64,000 nt of DNA from an uncultured Siphonobacter sp. Its GTDB lineage: Bacteria > Bacteroidota > Bacteroidia > Cytophagales > Spirosomataceae. Positions 34,959 through 44,032 of this stretch are shown here, piece by piece (position 1 is the stretch's first letter; each line of letters starts with the position of its first letter). The position numbers and the translations under genes are program-made. The DNA lies in the NCBI GenBank assembly GCA_913774715.1, contig CAJYHS010000149.1, forward strand, positions 148,833 to 212,832. Direction: 5' to 3'. The notes beneath the pieces are model-generated. The model had not been told where the DNA came from, searched no databases, and saw only the letters and a list, made by a program, of their open reading frames with translations.

Positions 34959-34990
34959 AAAAGCCGCAGCACATAAATGCTGCGGCTTTT
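34959..34990. terminator. Terminator after the SDR gene
   Basis: A 13-bp perfect stem AAAAGCCGCAGCA/TGCTGCGGCTTTT with a 6-base loop, 10 bp after the SDR stop and also placed to end the convergent gene at 35019. Confidence 0.85.
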
Positions 34991-35018
34991 CTGTAACGAT
35001 AGCATCAAGCCGGTTTTC

Positions 35019-35456
35019 TTAGCGATTGGCCAATACAACCAGGGCTGCTACGTTGACGCCAAAAGCTAAGCCCCAGGCTTTCCAAATTTTCTTCTGCTTG
35101 ATTTGCTTGGCCCGCTGGGTGTAGCCACTGGCGTAATCGGGTGATTTCATTAACTCAGCGTCGGGAAATCCCAAATTTTCCATCCTCGGTGATTTATCCG
35201 AGCTGATCACGGCCGGAATCAGGCCCAGAAAGGGAACGAGTACACTGCCTAAAAAAGTCCCATTTCTAGCCTTTTTGTACTTCTTATAGTGCATATCCGC
35301 ATCCATTCTTCCCTTGGCAAACAAGTCCTGGGGATACTCGGCAACTTTTACGGGAGCGGTCCTATGGGAAGCGATAAGCACGCTGTCGGTGCCTTGAGCA
35401 AACGTAGTACTAACACGGGCGAGTACTAGTAGCAGAACTACTAATGAAGTTTTCAT
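35019..35456 (-). CDS. Hypothetical exported protein with C-terminal membrane helix
   Basis: 145 residues. Signal peptide (TSLVVLLLVLARVSTTFAQG, cleavage near residue 21), a charged middle with KGRMDADMHYKKYKKARNG, a hydrophobic hairpin (GSVLVPFLGLIPAVISS, about 72-88) and a C-terminal helix (WGLAFGVNVAALVVLANR). I do not recognise a named family, although small proteins of this layout are frequent in Cytophagales. Single-gene unit. Confidence 0.6.
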   Translation of the reverse strand: MKTSLVVLLLVLARVSTTFAQGTDSVLIASHRTAPVKVAEYPQDLFAKGRMDADMHYKKYKKARNGTFLGSVLVPFLGLIPAVISSDKSPRMENLGFPDAELMKSPDYASGYTQRAKQIKQKKIWKAWGLAFGVNVAALVVLANR

Positions 35457-35598
35457 ATATCCTGGCGGGGCTTAAGTCATTTATGTTAGTAAAGATACTT
35501 AAGTCTTCTAACAATATTACTATAGTAATTTTTTCTAATATTTTTTTAATCTCAATTAAACCAATCAACTGATTATCAAATGCTTATAGCATAATAAA

Positions 35599-35636
35599 AA
35601 TACACCCCGCCGGAAACAAATTCAGCGGGGTGTATT
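35599..35636 (-). terminator. Terminator after recA
   Basis: A 12-bp perfect stem AATACACCCCGC/GCGGGGTGTATT with an A run on the low side (T run on the minus strand), 20 bp beyond the recA stop. Confidence 0.85.
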
Positions 35637-35655
35637 AGGCAAAAGAACCTAAAAA

Positions 35656-36726
35656 CTACTCTTCTTTACCGTCATCAACAATATTAGGCTCCAGCGTATC
35701 CACTAAGGCTTCGTCGTCTCCTTTTACCTTTTCTTTGATTTTAGCTTCCAGCTCGTCTAGCAATTCAGGATTATCCTTGAGGATTTCTTTCACTGCATCA
35801 CGGCCCTGACCTAAACGGTTGGTTCCGTAGCTAAACCAGGAACCTGATTTTTTCACAATCTCGAGTTCAACGGCTAGATCCAGTACCTCTCCTACTTTAG
35901 AGATTCCTTCGCCGTACATGATATCGAACTCAACGACTTTAAATGGAGGGGCCAGTTTGTTTTTAACCACCTTCACGCGGGTACGGTTACCCGTAATACT
36001 GTCCGCTCCTTCTTTGATTTGACCCGCCCGGCGAATATCCAGACGAACCGAAGCGTAGAATTTCAAGGCATTTCCCCCCGTAGTGGTTTCAGGGTTACCA
36101 AACATGACGCCAATTTTCTCGCGTAATTGGTTAATGAAAATACAGCAGCAGGAAGTTTTATTGATAATACCCGTCATCTTCCGCAGGGCCTGCGACATCA
36201 GACGAGCCTGCAGACCTACTTTTGAATCCCCCATATCGCCTTCGATTTCGGCTTTGGGAACCAGGGCAGCTACCGAGTCAATTACAATAATATCAATGGC
36301 ACCCGAAGAAATCAGGTGTTCGGCGATTTCCAGCGCCTGCTCTCCGTTATCCGGCTGAGCAATGAGCAGATTACCCGTATCAATGCCTAATTTTTCTGCA
36401 TAACTGCGATCAAAGGCGTGTTCAGCATCAATGAATGCGGCTAAGCCTCCTTTTTTCTGAGCTTCGGCAATACAGTGCATGGCAATGGTCGTCTTACCTG
36501 ACGATTCAGGTCCGTAGATTTCTACGACCCGTCCCCGGGGTACTCCGCCAATGCCCAAAGCCAGGTCGAGTCCTAAAGATCCCGTTGAAATCACAGGAAT
36601 ATCAAGAACCTTTGCATCCGAAAGACGCATTACTGTACCTTTACCGTAGGCCTTGTCTAATTTTTCAATGGTGGTTTGCAATGCCTTTAACTTTTGACCT
36701 GCATCCGTGCCTTTTGCTTCTGCCAT
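35656..36726 (-). CDS. recA: Recombinase RecA
   Basis: RecA forms filaments on ssDNA, drives strand exchange and triggers LexA cleavage. 356 residues. Walker [10 protein letters not shown] (about 70-78), the [10 protein letters not shown] block, Walker B-like [19 protein letters not shown], loop L1/L2 region [16 protein letters not shown] and [20 protein letters not shown]-terminal acidic tail ends in DDGKEE. No SOS-type LexA box that I can recognise with confidence lies in the 5' flank (36727-36958). Own terminator. Confidence 0.98.
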   Translation of the reverse strand: MAEAKGTDAGQKLKALQTTIEKLDKAYGKGTVMRLSDAKVLDIPVISTGSLGLDLALGIGGVPRGRVVEIYGPESSGKTTIAMHCIAEAQKKGGLAAFIDAEHAFDRSYAEKLGIDTGNLLIAQPDNGEQALEIAEHLISSGAIDIIVIDSVAALVPKAEIEGDMGDSKVGLQARLMSQALRKMTGIINKTSCCCIFINQLREKIGVMFGNPETTTGGNALKFYASVRLDIRRAGQIKEGADSITGNRTRVKVVKNKLAPPFKVVEFDIMYGEGISKVGEVLDLAVELEIVKKSGSWFSYGTNRLGQGRDAVKEILKDNPELLDELEAKIKEKVKGDDEALVDTLEPNIVDDGKEE

Positions 36727-36958
36727 GTTTAAAAAAACGAGCTATTGAGTGAAGAATTTGACCTAAAATTACAAATACCGGGGCAAATATCCTAATCACC
36801 CCCTAAAATTTGTTCTATTTTTTTAATCAAACCAAGCAACGAAACGTTCCCTGATTTTTGATTTTGAGACATATTTACGAGGGAAATGTGCATTGATGGT
36901 TGCCGTTTGCAAAAAAAGCGTTTTTATTGAAACCGAAGTGATTCTTTTAAAGTCAACC

Positions 36959-37990
36959 ATGAAGCGTATCTTAAAAAAAATAGGTCTCATTATCAGTGCA
37001 CTAGTACTGGCTTTACTCATCTGGCAGTGGGACTGGGTTCGTTACGGCTACGGCCAATTAAGCGGCGGCGCTCATGTTTTACTAGCGGCTAAACCCGTCA
37101 AAGAAGTGTTAGAGGATCCAACCGTAAATGATTCCATCAAGGCCAAGCTTACCCTCATTGAAGACATTCGCCGGTTTGCCATTGATTCACTCGGACTTAA
37201 CGATACGCCCTTATATCAGTCTTATTATGATCAGGGCGATGAGCCTATTTGCTACGTAGTGACCGTGGCCGAAGCCTACCGGGTGAAAGCCATCGATTTT
37301 TCATTTCCCCTCATTGGTTCGTTTACCTACAAGGGCTTTTTTGACTTGAACCGGGCCAAAGAAGAAGTGAAAGCCTGGCCTGGGTATGATACTGAAATCA
37401 GCCCGGTTTCGGCTTACAGTACCTTAGGCTACTTTAATGACCCCATTCTCTCGGGCATGCTTTCCCTGCCCGAAGGACGACTCGCCAGCCTAATTATGCA
37501 TGAAATGACGCATGCGACGCTCTTTATCAAAAACCAGCACGAGTTCAATGAGAATCTGGCTAATTTCATTGGCGATTACGGAGCCATTCGATTTTTGGCA
37601 CAGCGTTTTGGCACCCACTCATCGATTTACCGGGCCTATCTGGAAGGGAAAGTCTTTAGAGATCGATACGTGCACCATTTCAACCGAGGTAAGCAGTCGC
37701 TGGATAGTTTGTATGAAAGTTTTTCGGACCAGCAATCCATTGCCGAAAAAAACCGGCTTAAGCACGCCCAGATTCGGTATATTATTCAAGCCTCTGATAC
37801 GTTATATAGGGGGCTGGCTCACGTTCGCAGGCGAAACTGGAAAACCAATGAATTACCCAATAATGCTTTCTTTGTAGGTTTTTCTACGTATAACTCCCGG
37901 CGAAATGAGTTTGAAATTGAATTTAGGAAGAAGTTTCAGGGTGATTTTAAACGATACTTGTCCTATTTAAAATCGAAATACGATTCTTAA
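36959..37990 (+). CDS. Predicted zinc aminopeptidase (PF10023 type)
   Basis: 343 residues. N-terminal transmembrane helix (IGLIISALVLALLIWQW). The zinc site HEMTHATLF (about 181-189) is an HExxH motif, followed by NENLANFIG with the third-ligand Glu/Asn region. A central VTVAEAYRVKAIDFSFPLIG block is typical of this family of predicted aminopeptidases in Proteobacteria and Bacteroidota. It probably acts in the periplasm on small peptides; no member's role is known to me with certainty. The ATG at 36959 is chosen because earlier in-frame codons add an unrelated segment before the anchor. Followed after 48 bp by the DUF3108 gene. Confidence 0.8.
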   Translation: MKRILKKIGLIISALVLALLIWQWDWVRYGYGQLSGGAHVLLAAKPVKEVLEDPTVNDSIKAKLTLIEDIRRFAIDSLGLNDTPLYQSYYDQGDEPICYVVTVAEAYRVKAIDFSFPLIGSFTYKGFFDLNRAKEEVKAWPGYDTEISPVSAYSTLGYFNDPILSGMLSLPEGRLASLIMHEMTHATLFIKNQHEFNENLANFIGDYGAIRFLAQRFGTHSSIYRAYLEGKVFRDRYVHHFNRGKQSLDSLYESFSDQQSIAEKNRLKHAQIRYIIQASDTLYRGLAHVRRRNWKTNELPNNAFFVGFSTYNSRRNEFEIEFRKKFQGDFKRYLSYLKSKYDS

Positions 37991-38038
37991 TAACGCTAAT
38001 AACCGGATTCTTTACCGACCTTTTACTCCCCTTATTAC

Positions 38039-38851
38039 ATGCGTATGTCCCGCTTTTCTTTAGTAGTGTTTTTCCTGAGTGGTTTTGTTGGACTGGGCTT
38101 CATTTCATTTCGAGAAGTAACCCCCCAGACTCCCTTTCAAGCTACGCCAGGCGAACATCTGGAATACCGCGTTCACTATGGTTTTATTAATGCCGCCGAA
38201 GCTACCGTTGATGTAAGCGATAAATTTCACCGCATCAAAGGCAAAGCCTGTTACCGGGTAACGGCGACGGGTCGTACGACCGGCGCCTTTGATCTGGTTA
38301 CTAAAGTTCGCGACTCTTGGCAATCGTATATTGATCCGCAAACGCTCTTACCCTTGGAGTTTAACATGCGCCAACAGGAAGGCCGCTATCAAAAAGAGCA
38401 AAAAGTAACCTTTGACCAGACCGCTGATAAGATCATTTCCGTTAGCAAAGGCAAAGACGCCAAAGAAGACACCAAAGAGTTTAAAGCCCCCGGCTCCGTG
38501 TATGATGTCATTAGTGGTTATTTTCTTCTGAGAACCGTAGATTTCAATCGCATGAAGGAAGGGCAGGTGACCACGGTAAAAACCTTTTATGATAACGATT
38601 TTATTAATCTTCAGATTCGTTACGCGGGAAAAGAGGTGGTCAAAACCAAGTTTGGTAAGCTCAATACCCATCGCATTGTGCCCATCATGCCTTCCAATAA
38701 ACTCTTTGACGGCAAGGAAGCCATTCGGATCTGGGTCTCGGATGATGCCAACAAAGTACCCGTGAAAGTAGAGTTTGATTTGATGGTTGGAGCGGTCGCT
38801 ATGGATTTAAAAAGCTATAAAGGCATGCGGGAAGAGTTCCAGTGGCAGTAA
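38039..38851 (+). CDS. DUF3108 family exported protein
   Basis: 270 residues with an N-terminal signal (RFSLVVFFLSGFVGLGFIS). The DUF3108 body reads as an extended beta structure: PGEHLEYRVHYGFINAAEATV (about 38-58), TGRTTGAFDLVTKVRDSWQSYID, and a C-terminal NKLFDGKEAIRIWVSDDANKVPVKVEF. Function of the family is unknown; location is likely periplasmic. Its stop codon (38849-38851) directly abuts the stop of the convergent GNAT gene (38852-38854), with no terminator between. Confidence 0.85.
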   Translation: MRMSRFSLVVFFLSGFVGLGFISFREVTPQTPFQATPGEHLEYRVHYGFINAAEATVDVSDKFHRIKGKACYRVTATGRTTGAFDLVTKVRDSWQSYIDPQTLLPLEFNMRQQEGRYQKEQKVTFDQTADKIISVSKGKDAKEDTKEFKAPGSVYDVISGYFLLRTVDFNRMKEGQVTTVKTFYDNDFINLQIRYAGKEVVKTKFGKLNTHRIVPIMPSNKLFDGKEAIRIWVSDDANKVPVKVEFDLMVGAVAMDLKSYKGMREEFQWQ

Positions 38852-39805
38852 TCAGCGCAAGTAGTTACGAAGCTTCCAAAGAGCCTTTACCCAGGCTGGC
38901 AATTGATTGGCCCGTATTTCATAAAAAGGGCTTATCGTACTTCCGAAACTGGCATAGAAATTAGCGATGTCAGCAAGCTGAGCACTTTCAAAATCAAATA
39001 CCCCGGATTTTCCGGCTTTCTCCTGTAAATAACAATCCAGGAGATAACTACGGGCATTACCCCGGCGGCCTTCTTCATCGGCGGCGTTGAATAAATAAAG
39101 GCTTCGGCTTTTCCAGGTTACAAACCAGGCTCCCGCTTTAAGGGAATCAGCTTTCTGAGCATACCACAACTCCGATAATCCCCGCCTTTGGGCTTCCTTA
39201 TATAATACCGCTAATAAGGCGTAGGTGCTGGGGTGAGCTCCTCCCTGAATCTGATGCTGGTGATGGGTTTGGAATAACTCAGCCAGGCGATCGATCTCAG
39301 CTTCTTTACGAATCGTCCACTCCGCTTTTCTGCCCCGCTTGACATTGATCTTTCGATCCCGGTTATAATTATCCCAAATGAAGGAATAAGGCTTGTCCAG
39401 CGAAAGTACGTGGGTATAAAAGGGGGTTATTTGGGCTAGGCCATAGCTATGCAGCAAAGACGCATCCATTCCTGCTAGGCAGAAGCTGGCAATGAATCGA
39501 TACTTGTTAAACAAAGCGTCCAGAAAGAGTTGGTGTTCAGCCTGGGTTAGTGTCTCAGCCGAGTAAACCGATAAAAACTGGCAAAACAGGGGTTGATGCA
39601 CCAAAAGAAAGCCGTAACGACGCAGCAGTGGAATGGGAAGAACGGCTCGGTACTGCTGCGAAGATTTCCAGACCAGACACTCCCACTCAGGAGAAACCAG
39701 ATCAAGCCACCAGGATAGTCCGTAAATCACACCCAGGTCACTTGCTTCCACGCAAGCATCGTAAGCAGTCGCATCTAGCTCGGATCGACGAAGACGAATA
39801 ATCAT
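38852..39805 (-). CDS. GNAT/FemAB-like acyltransferase
   Basis: 317 residues with a double-GNAT layout: N-terminal half including SWWLDLVSPEWECLVWKSS and a middle helical part, then the C-terminal GNAT fold with AGAWFVTWKSRSLYLFNAADEEGRRGNARSYLL (about 224-256; motif around GNARSYLL) and VFDFESAQLADIANFYASFGS. Such FemAB/BioF2-like proteins transfer aminoacyl or acyl groups, for example to peptidoglycan precursors or lipids. Substrate unknown. Start ATG at 39805. Confidence 0.7.
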   Translation of the reverse strand: MIIRLRRSELDATAYDACVEASDLGVIYGLSWWLDLVSPEWECLVWKSSQQYRAVLPIPLLRRYGFLLVHQPLFCQFLSVYSAETLTQAEHQLFLDALFNKYRFIASFCLAGMDASLLHSYGLAQITPFYTHVLSLDKPYSFIWDNYNRDRKINVKRGRKAEWTIRKEAEIDRLAELFQTHHQHQIQGGAHPSTYALLAVLYKEAQRRGLSELWYAQKADSLKAGAWFVTWKSRSLYLFNAADEEGRRGNARSYLLDCYLQEKAGKSGVFDFESAQLADIANFYASFGSTISPFYEIRANQLPAWVKALWKLRNYLR

Positions 39806-39864
39806 GGCGAAAGGTCCCCGATTAGCTTTTGAGTTAAAAACCAGAAAACCGCCTTCAAACCCTA

Positions 39865-41307
39865 CTAGCTTTTCTTTCCGAAGTTTTTCTGAAGTTCGAG
39901 TAGTTGAGCTTTCACGTCTTTATTGTGCTCTTTCAACTCCGAAATAGTTTGGATGGCGTGAATTACCGTGGAGTGATCACGGCCCCCGAAGTGGTAGCCA
40001 ATGGACTTAAGGGACAAATCGGTGTATTCCTTAGCGAAATACATGGCCACCTGACGCGGGAAAACGAGTTCTTTTTTTCGACTCTTTCCCTTCATGTCCT
40101 GAAGCGTAGTCTTGTAATGCTGACAAATGGTTTCCATGATCGTTTCAATGGTCACCTCCCGCTCCGAATCCTGCACAATATTACGAAGCACCTGTCGGGC
40201 CAGGTTCATATCTATTTCCCGGCGCAGCAGCGTAGCCTGAGCAATTAAAGAAACCACCACTCCTTCTAACTCGCGAACGTTGGTATCAATCGAGTGCGCC
40301 AGATACTCAATCACTTCGTAATCAATATTGACCCCATCCCCATGGAGTTTCTTCATAATGATGGCAATCCTAGACTCCAGATCAGGCATCTGTAAGTCGG
40401 CTGAAAGCCCCCACTTGAAACGAGAAAGCAACCGATCCTGAAGCCCCTGCAAATCCTTGGGAGGACGATCCGAGGTCATGATAATCTGCTTACCGGTTTG
40501 ATGCAGGTGGTTGAAAATATGGAAAAAGGTTTCCTGCGTTCGTTCTTTACCCGCTAAAAACTGAACATCATCCAGTATGAGCACGTCTACTTGTAAATAG
40601 AAGTTGGTAAAGTTCTGAATGGAGTTATTTCGAACCGCCATCACGAACTGATTCATGAATTTCTCGGTGGAAACAAATAACACAAATTTCCCCGCATTGG
40701 AAGCTTTGATCTGATTACCAATGGCTTGAGCGAGGTGAGTTTTCCCCAAACCTACTCCTCCGTAAATCAAAAGCGGATTAAAGGAGGTTACTCCGGGCTT
40801 CGTAGCTACCGCATGACCCGCCGAACGGGCCAGACGGTTAAAGTCTCCTTCAACGTAATTTTCAAAGGTATAAATCGGATTCAGATACGACGTGAGTTCG
40901 AGTCCATCTAAATCAGGTAAATCAAAAGGATTGCGAAGTTGCTCGGGTTCAGCGTTAGCACGCTTCGGGGGAACGGGAGCGTTTTGAGGAGAAGGTCGCT
41001 GATTAGGAACCGTATACCCGATGGGCGGCTTCTTATCGTCGCCTTTATCCACAATCACCGCGTATTCCAGCATCCCCTGACGACCAATAGCGTGATCAAT
41101 CGCCCGTCGCAGTACGTGCACGTAATTTTCCTCCAGCCATTCGTAGAAAAACTCGCTCGGCACCTGAATGGTCAAGGTGTTGCCAGACAGACGTGCGGGC
41201 ACGATCGGCTCGAACCAGGTTTTGAAGCTCTGGTCGGGCACGTACTCACGTATGATCTTTAAACACTCTTGCCAAACGGATTTGGCATCTCTAACGGCAG
41301 TCTGCAA
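39865..41307 (-). CDS. dnaA: Chromosomal replication initiator DnaA
   Basis: 480 residues in four domains: N-terminal domain I (VWQECLKIIREYVPDQSFKTWFEPI, quoted in part: VWQECLKIIREYVPDQSF), Pro-rich linker II, AAA+ domain III with Walker A LIYGGVGLGKTHLAQAIGN (about 176-194) and Walker B LILDDVQFL, and DNA-binding domain IV with GGRDHSTVIHAIQTI (about 447-461). It opens the replication origin. The start appears to be TTG at 41307: no ATG precedes the conserved VWQECL, and the frame upstream lacks ATG. A -7 box TATCTTTG lies at 41342-41349. Confidence 0.95.
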   Translation of the reverse strand: MQTAVRDAKSVWQECLKIIREYVPDQSFKTWFEPIVPARLSGNTLTIQVPSEFFYEWLEENYVHVLRRAIDHAIGRQGMLEYAVIVDKGDDKKPPIGYTVPNQRPSPQNAPVPPKRANAEPEQLRNPFDLPDLDGLELTSYLNPIYTFENYVEGDFNRLARSAGHAVATKPGVTSFNPLLIYGGVGLGKTHLAQAIGNQIKASNAGKFVLFVSTEKFMNQFVMAVRNNSIQNFTNFYLQVDVLILDDVQFLAGKERTQETFFHIFNHLHQTGKQIIMTSDRPPKDLQGLQDRLLSRFKWGLSADLQMPDLESRIAIIMKKLHGDGVNIDYEVIEYLAHSIDTNVRELEGVVVSLIAQATLLRREIDMNLARQVLRNIVQDSEREVTIETIMETICQHYKTTLQDMKGKSRKKELVFPRQVAMYFAKEYTDLSLKSIGYHFGGRDHSTVIHAIQTISELKEHNKDVKAQLLELQKNFGKKS

Positions 41308-41341
41308 GGCTATTTTCAGGCTGGATTTTTCACAAGGGGTG

Positions 41342-41372
41342 CAAAGATAAATAATCAGGATGGCCCCGTAAA
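41342..41372 (-). promoter_or_regulatory. Possible dnaA promoter
   Basis: The minus strand reads TTTT-N20-TATCTTTG (-7 box at 41342-41349), close to the consensus, with the predicted start about 28 bases before the TTG codon at 41307. Confidence 0.45.
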
Positions 41373-41511
41373 ACGTATTAACGCAAAATCCTCATTTTTT
41401 TTTGAGTACGCTCTTTTTAGAAAAGAGCATTCACAAAGTATGAATTTTAAGTTAACAAACCGTTATTTAATAGAGGGCTTTTGCAAAACCTCCTGATAAA
41501 CGACCCCAGCC

Positions 41512-42441
41512 ATGACTTCAACTTTTGAACTGACGACTTCGATTTTCCAGGCCTACCAAAGTCACCCTGCCCAGCTCATCCCCGAGTCCCTCCAGCAGGC
41601 CGCCTTACCTCTACTCGAACGGTGGGAGCTTAGACCCGAGTCTTTTCCTGCGTCATTTCCAGGCCCTCTTCTCAGGGCTAGCCAGCCCAGTAATCAACAG
41701 CTAGTGGCCCGTGAACTTGTTGAGGTAACGCAAGGTTCCCCCTTGCCCCATGAGTCGCAAGCCCAGGCCGTCGAGTACGTCATTGAAAGCCCGCAACTCG
41801 AGTACGAATCATTCCTGAGCCGCATGCACCCCCACCGCCAGAGAGTTTATTTTTCCGGCTCGGTGGATTATCTGGCCTTAGCTGATTTACTCTGCGAGTA
41901 CTTTCCTGAGGGTTTACAGGGAGGTTTTGGAAGTAAAGTAAATCCTGACCTGCCCGGTTTTACCGAAGGACTCCTTCGTAAAACTTCTTTTTCAGAGGAC
42001 TTCAAACCCTTCCGGCTCGTTTCACTAGCCGAAGAAAATATTCCCAAACGACTCAGTCATATTCTGCATTCCCTGGATCGGTGGATCCACTCCTTGCCTC
42101 AAGAGTCTGATCACGCGTCGGTACTGCTAGCCAAGACTGAACTTGCTTTCGAGTTAACAGCAAATGCTTTACTCGATGCCGTGAGCATACAAACCTTACG
42201 CTTTTTGCTGCATCATTTTCAATCTTTTCAGCAACCGGCCGCTTTAGCTCCCTTATTCGTTCATGCGTATAGCCATCAGAGTAACCCTGCCTGGGTACTT
42301 TCGCTCTTTGATTCTTACGGCTTTACGGATCCGAAAGCTCAACTAATCCAGCAGCAAGCTCCTTTGGCTGACTTAGTAGATGTCCTGAGCTGGATTGCGG
42401 CTCAACAAAGCTGGGAAATGTTCACTACTCAGCAGAGTTAG
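41512..42441 (+). CDS. Hypothetical protein, helical
   Basis: 309 residues I do not recognise. No signal peptide or transmembrane helix. The N-terminal third is Gln/Leu/Pro-rich (LIPESLQQAALPLLERWELRP); the middle has a loop SLDYLALADL-like stretch (SVDYLALADLLCEYFPEGL) and the C-terminal half is helical (LSHILHSLDRWIHSLP, LADLVDVLSWIAAQQSW). It lies upstream of, and divergent from, dnaA by 204 bp and is followed by a small lipoprotein gene. It could be a cytoplasmic helical-repeat protein; function unknown. Confidence 0.6.
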   Translation: MTSTFELTTSIFQAYQSHPAQLIPESLQQAALPLLERWELRPESFPASFPGPLLRASQPSNQQLVARELVEVTQGSPLPHESQAQAVEYVIESPQLEYESFLSRMHPHRQRVYFSGSVDYLALADLLCEYFPEGLQGGFGSKVNPDLPGFTEGLLRKTSFSEDFKPFRLVSLAEENIPKRLSHILHSLDRWIHSLPQESDHASVLLAKTELAFELTANALLDAVSIQTLRFLLHHFQSFQQPAALAPLFVHAYSHQSNPAWVLSLFDSYGFTDPKAQLIQQQAPLADLVDVLSWIAAQQSWEMFTTQQS

Positions 42442-42533
42442 TAGGCTGTAATTCAACCTAAGGAAAGGAGTTTCTGGCCTTGGGCCTGAAAAACTGCGTT
42501 AAATTTCATAGATTAGTGTTTTCCGCTCTAGCT

Positions 42534-43016
42534 ATGATCAAGTATACCGCCCTTATTGCTCTGTTTTTCATCGTCAGTAGTTGCGTCTCGATTCGATCCA
42601 ATTCGAAAGCGCAGGCAACTCCTTCTTTTCGTAAGATGCTGGTTGTTTTAGAGGATTCTCGCAACCCCATTAAAGATTCGCAGCGTTTTTTAAAAGCCTG
42701 TCCCGAAAGTTATTCGCTTTGCACGGCCTCGATAGAACAGGAATTATCCTTCGAGTCATTGGCTGAATTCATTGATAAAGAAAACCAGATTTGCCAGGCC
42801 GAAGTAGTCATGATTGTCAAGCGTACGGGCGATGTGATTCAGCAAAATACCTACGGAGCTACCCGGGTCACGGGCAATGAATACTTAGTAGACCTACAAA
42901 CCTTCCCTGACCAACAATCGTTTTGGAAAGCTTCCATTCGCTCGGAAGGCAGCAGCCGGGTTCCCGCTCAGGCCATTTTCAAGCGATTGCATCAGGACGG
43001 AATTCTTAAAAATTAA
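42534..43016 (+). CDS. Hypothetical small lipoprotein
   Basis: 160 residues beginning MIKYTALIALFFIVSSC, a clear lipobox with Cys near residue 17. The mature part is a charged mixed fold (FRKMLVVLEDSRNPIKDSQRF, then CQAEVVMIVKRTGDVIQQ and TRVTGNEYLVDLQ), possibly a small periplasmic alpha/beta domain. The ATG at 42534 is chosen over an in-frame TTG at 42480, which would put 18 residues in front of the signal peptide. No known family. Confidence 0.65.
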   Translation: MIKYTALIALFFIVSSCVSIRSNSKAQATPSFRKMLVVLEDSRNPIKDSQRFLKACPESYSLCTASIEQELSFESLAEFIDKENQICQAEVVMIVKRTGDVIQQNTYGATRVTGNEYLVDLQTFPDQQSFWKASIRSEGSSRVPAQAIFKRLHQDGILKN

Positions 43017-43173
43017 GCCCTTACTTCCCAGGCAAATCCGCGTGGATTCTGCTACTTAGCCTTAAGATAAAAAATCATTAATTATACTTATTTTTAATAA
43101 ATTAATCATAATTAAAATTAAATTAATACTAATTCAGTGAAAATAATAAGCGGATATTAGCATCATTTTTTTT

Positions 43174-43181
43174 AGTTTTGA
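43174..43181 (+). promoter_or_regulatory. Possible -7 box for cdaA
   Basis: TAGTTTTG matches the consensus at 56 bp before the cdaA start, in a very AT-rich 220-bp spacer. No clear -33 TTG is seen. Confidence 0.35.
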
Positions 43182-43236
43182 GTTTTCGCCTTGGGGCGAT
43201 ACGCCCTTTCAATCCTATTTTGTTTACTACTACCGG

Positions 43237-44031
43237 ATGCTGCTCTATAGTCTTGGGTTTTTAGATGTTGCTTTTTCTGACCTCATCGATGTGGTGCTGG
43301 TGGCATTTCTGCTGTATCAGATTTATTTTTTAATTAAGGGCAGTATTGCCAGCCGGGTTTTTCTGGGGTATTTGCTCGTGTACGGATTTTATTTGATTGT
43401 ACGGGCTTTGAACATGGAGTTACTTTCCACGTTACTGGGTCAGTTCATGGAAATTGGCGTGCTGGCTTTGGTCATTATTTTTCAGCCTGAAATCAGGCGG
43501 TTTCTCATTTTTGTGGGCCGCTCTACCAATATTCAGCAGTATCCGATCCTGCACCGCATTTTTCAGCAAAAATCAGAAAATCAAAATACCTGGGAGCTAG
43601 CCCCCGTTATTGAGGCCGTTAAGAAATTAGCCGCCAGTCGCACCGGAGCTTTGATTGCCATCAAAAAGGAAGATCCGCTCAAACGATACATTGAATCCGG
43701 CGATTTGATTGATGCGGAGCTTTCCAAATCCCTTTTACTGGCTATTTTTCAAAAGAATGGCCCCTTGCACGACGGAGCCGTTATTATTTCCGATAGTCGG
43801 ATTAAAGCGGCCCGCTGCATGCTGCCCGTATCAGAAAGCCCTCACATTTCACCTGTTTTAGGTTTTCGTCACCGGGCAGCCATTGGCTTATCCGAGCATT
43901 CAGACGCCGCTGTCGTTGTCGTTTCAGAAGAACGCGGAGAGATTAGCCTGGTTACCGAAGGAGGCCGCATTCACCGGCACATTCTCGTTCAGGAACTGCA
44001 AAATCAGCTGAGTGAGTATCTTTCGCAGTGA
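43237..44031 (+). CDS. cdaA: Diadenylate cyclase, CdaA type
   Basis: 264 residues. An N-terminal region with three hydrophobic helices (about 10-75) is followed by the DAC domain (about 100-245) with both catalytic motifs intact: DGAVII (about 173-178) and GFRHRAAIGLSEHSDA (RHR). It condenses two ATP to c-di-AMP at the inner membrane. In many bacteria cdaA sits with glmM and cdaR; here it stands next to a small lipoprotein gene and a convergent photolyase gene instead. Only 1 bp separates its stop from the photolyase stop. Confidence 0.93.
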   Translation: MLLYSLGFLDVAFSDLIDVVLVAFLLYQIYFLIKGSIASRVFLGYLLVYGFYLIVRALNMELLSTLLGQFMEIGVLALVIIFQPEIRRFLIFVGRSTNIQQYPILHRIFQQKSENQNTWELAPVIEAVKKLAASRTGALIAIKKEDPLKRYIESGDLIDAELSKSLLLAIFQKNGPLHDGAVIISDSRIKAARCMLPVSESPHISPVLGFRHRAAIGLSEHSDAAVVVVSEERGEISLVTEGGRIHRHILVQELQNQLSEYLSQ

Positions 44032-44032
44032 G

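Noticed and set aside
41308..41511. Chromosome origin (oriC) next to dnaA.
   Set aside because: No cluster of TTATCCACA-like boxes in the flank; only one perfect box, inside the dnaA coding region. Origins in this phylum need not be beside dnaA. Skew was not computed.
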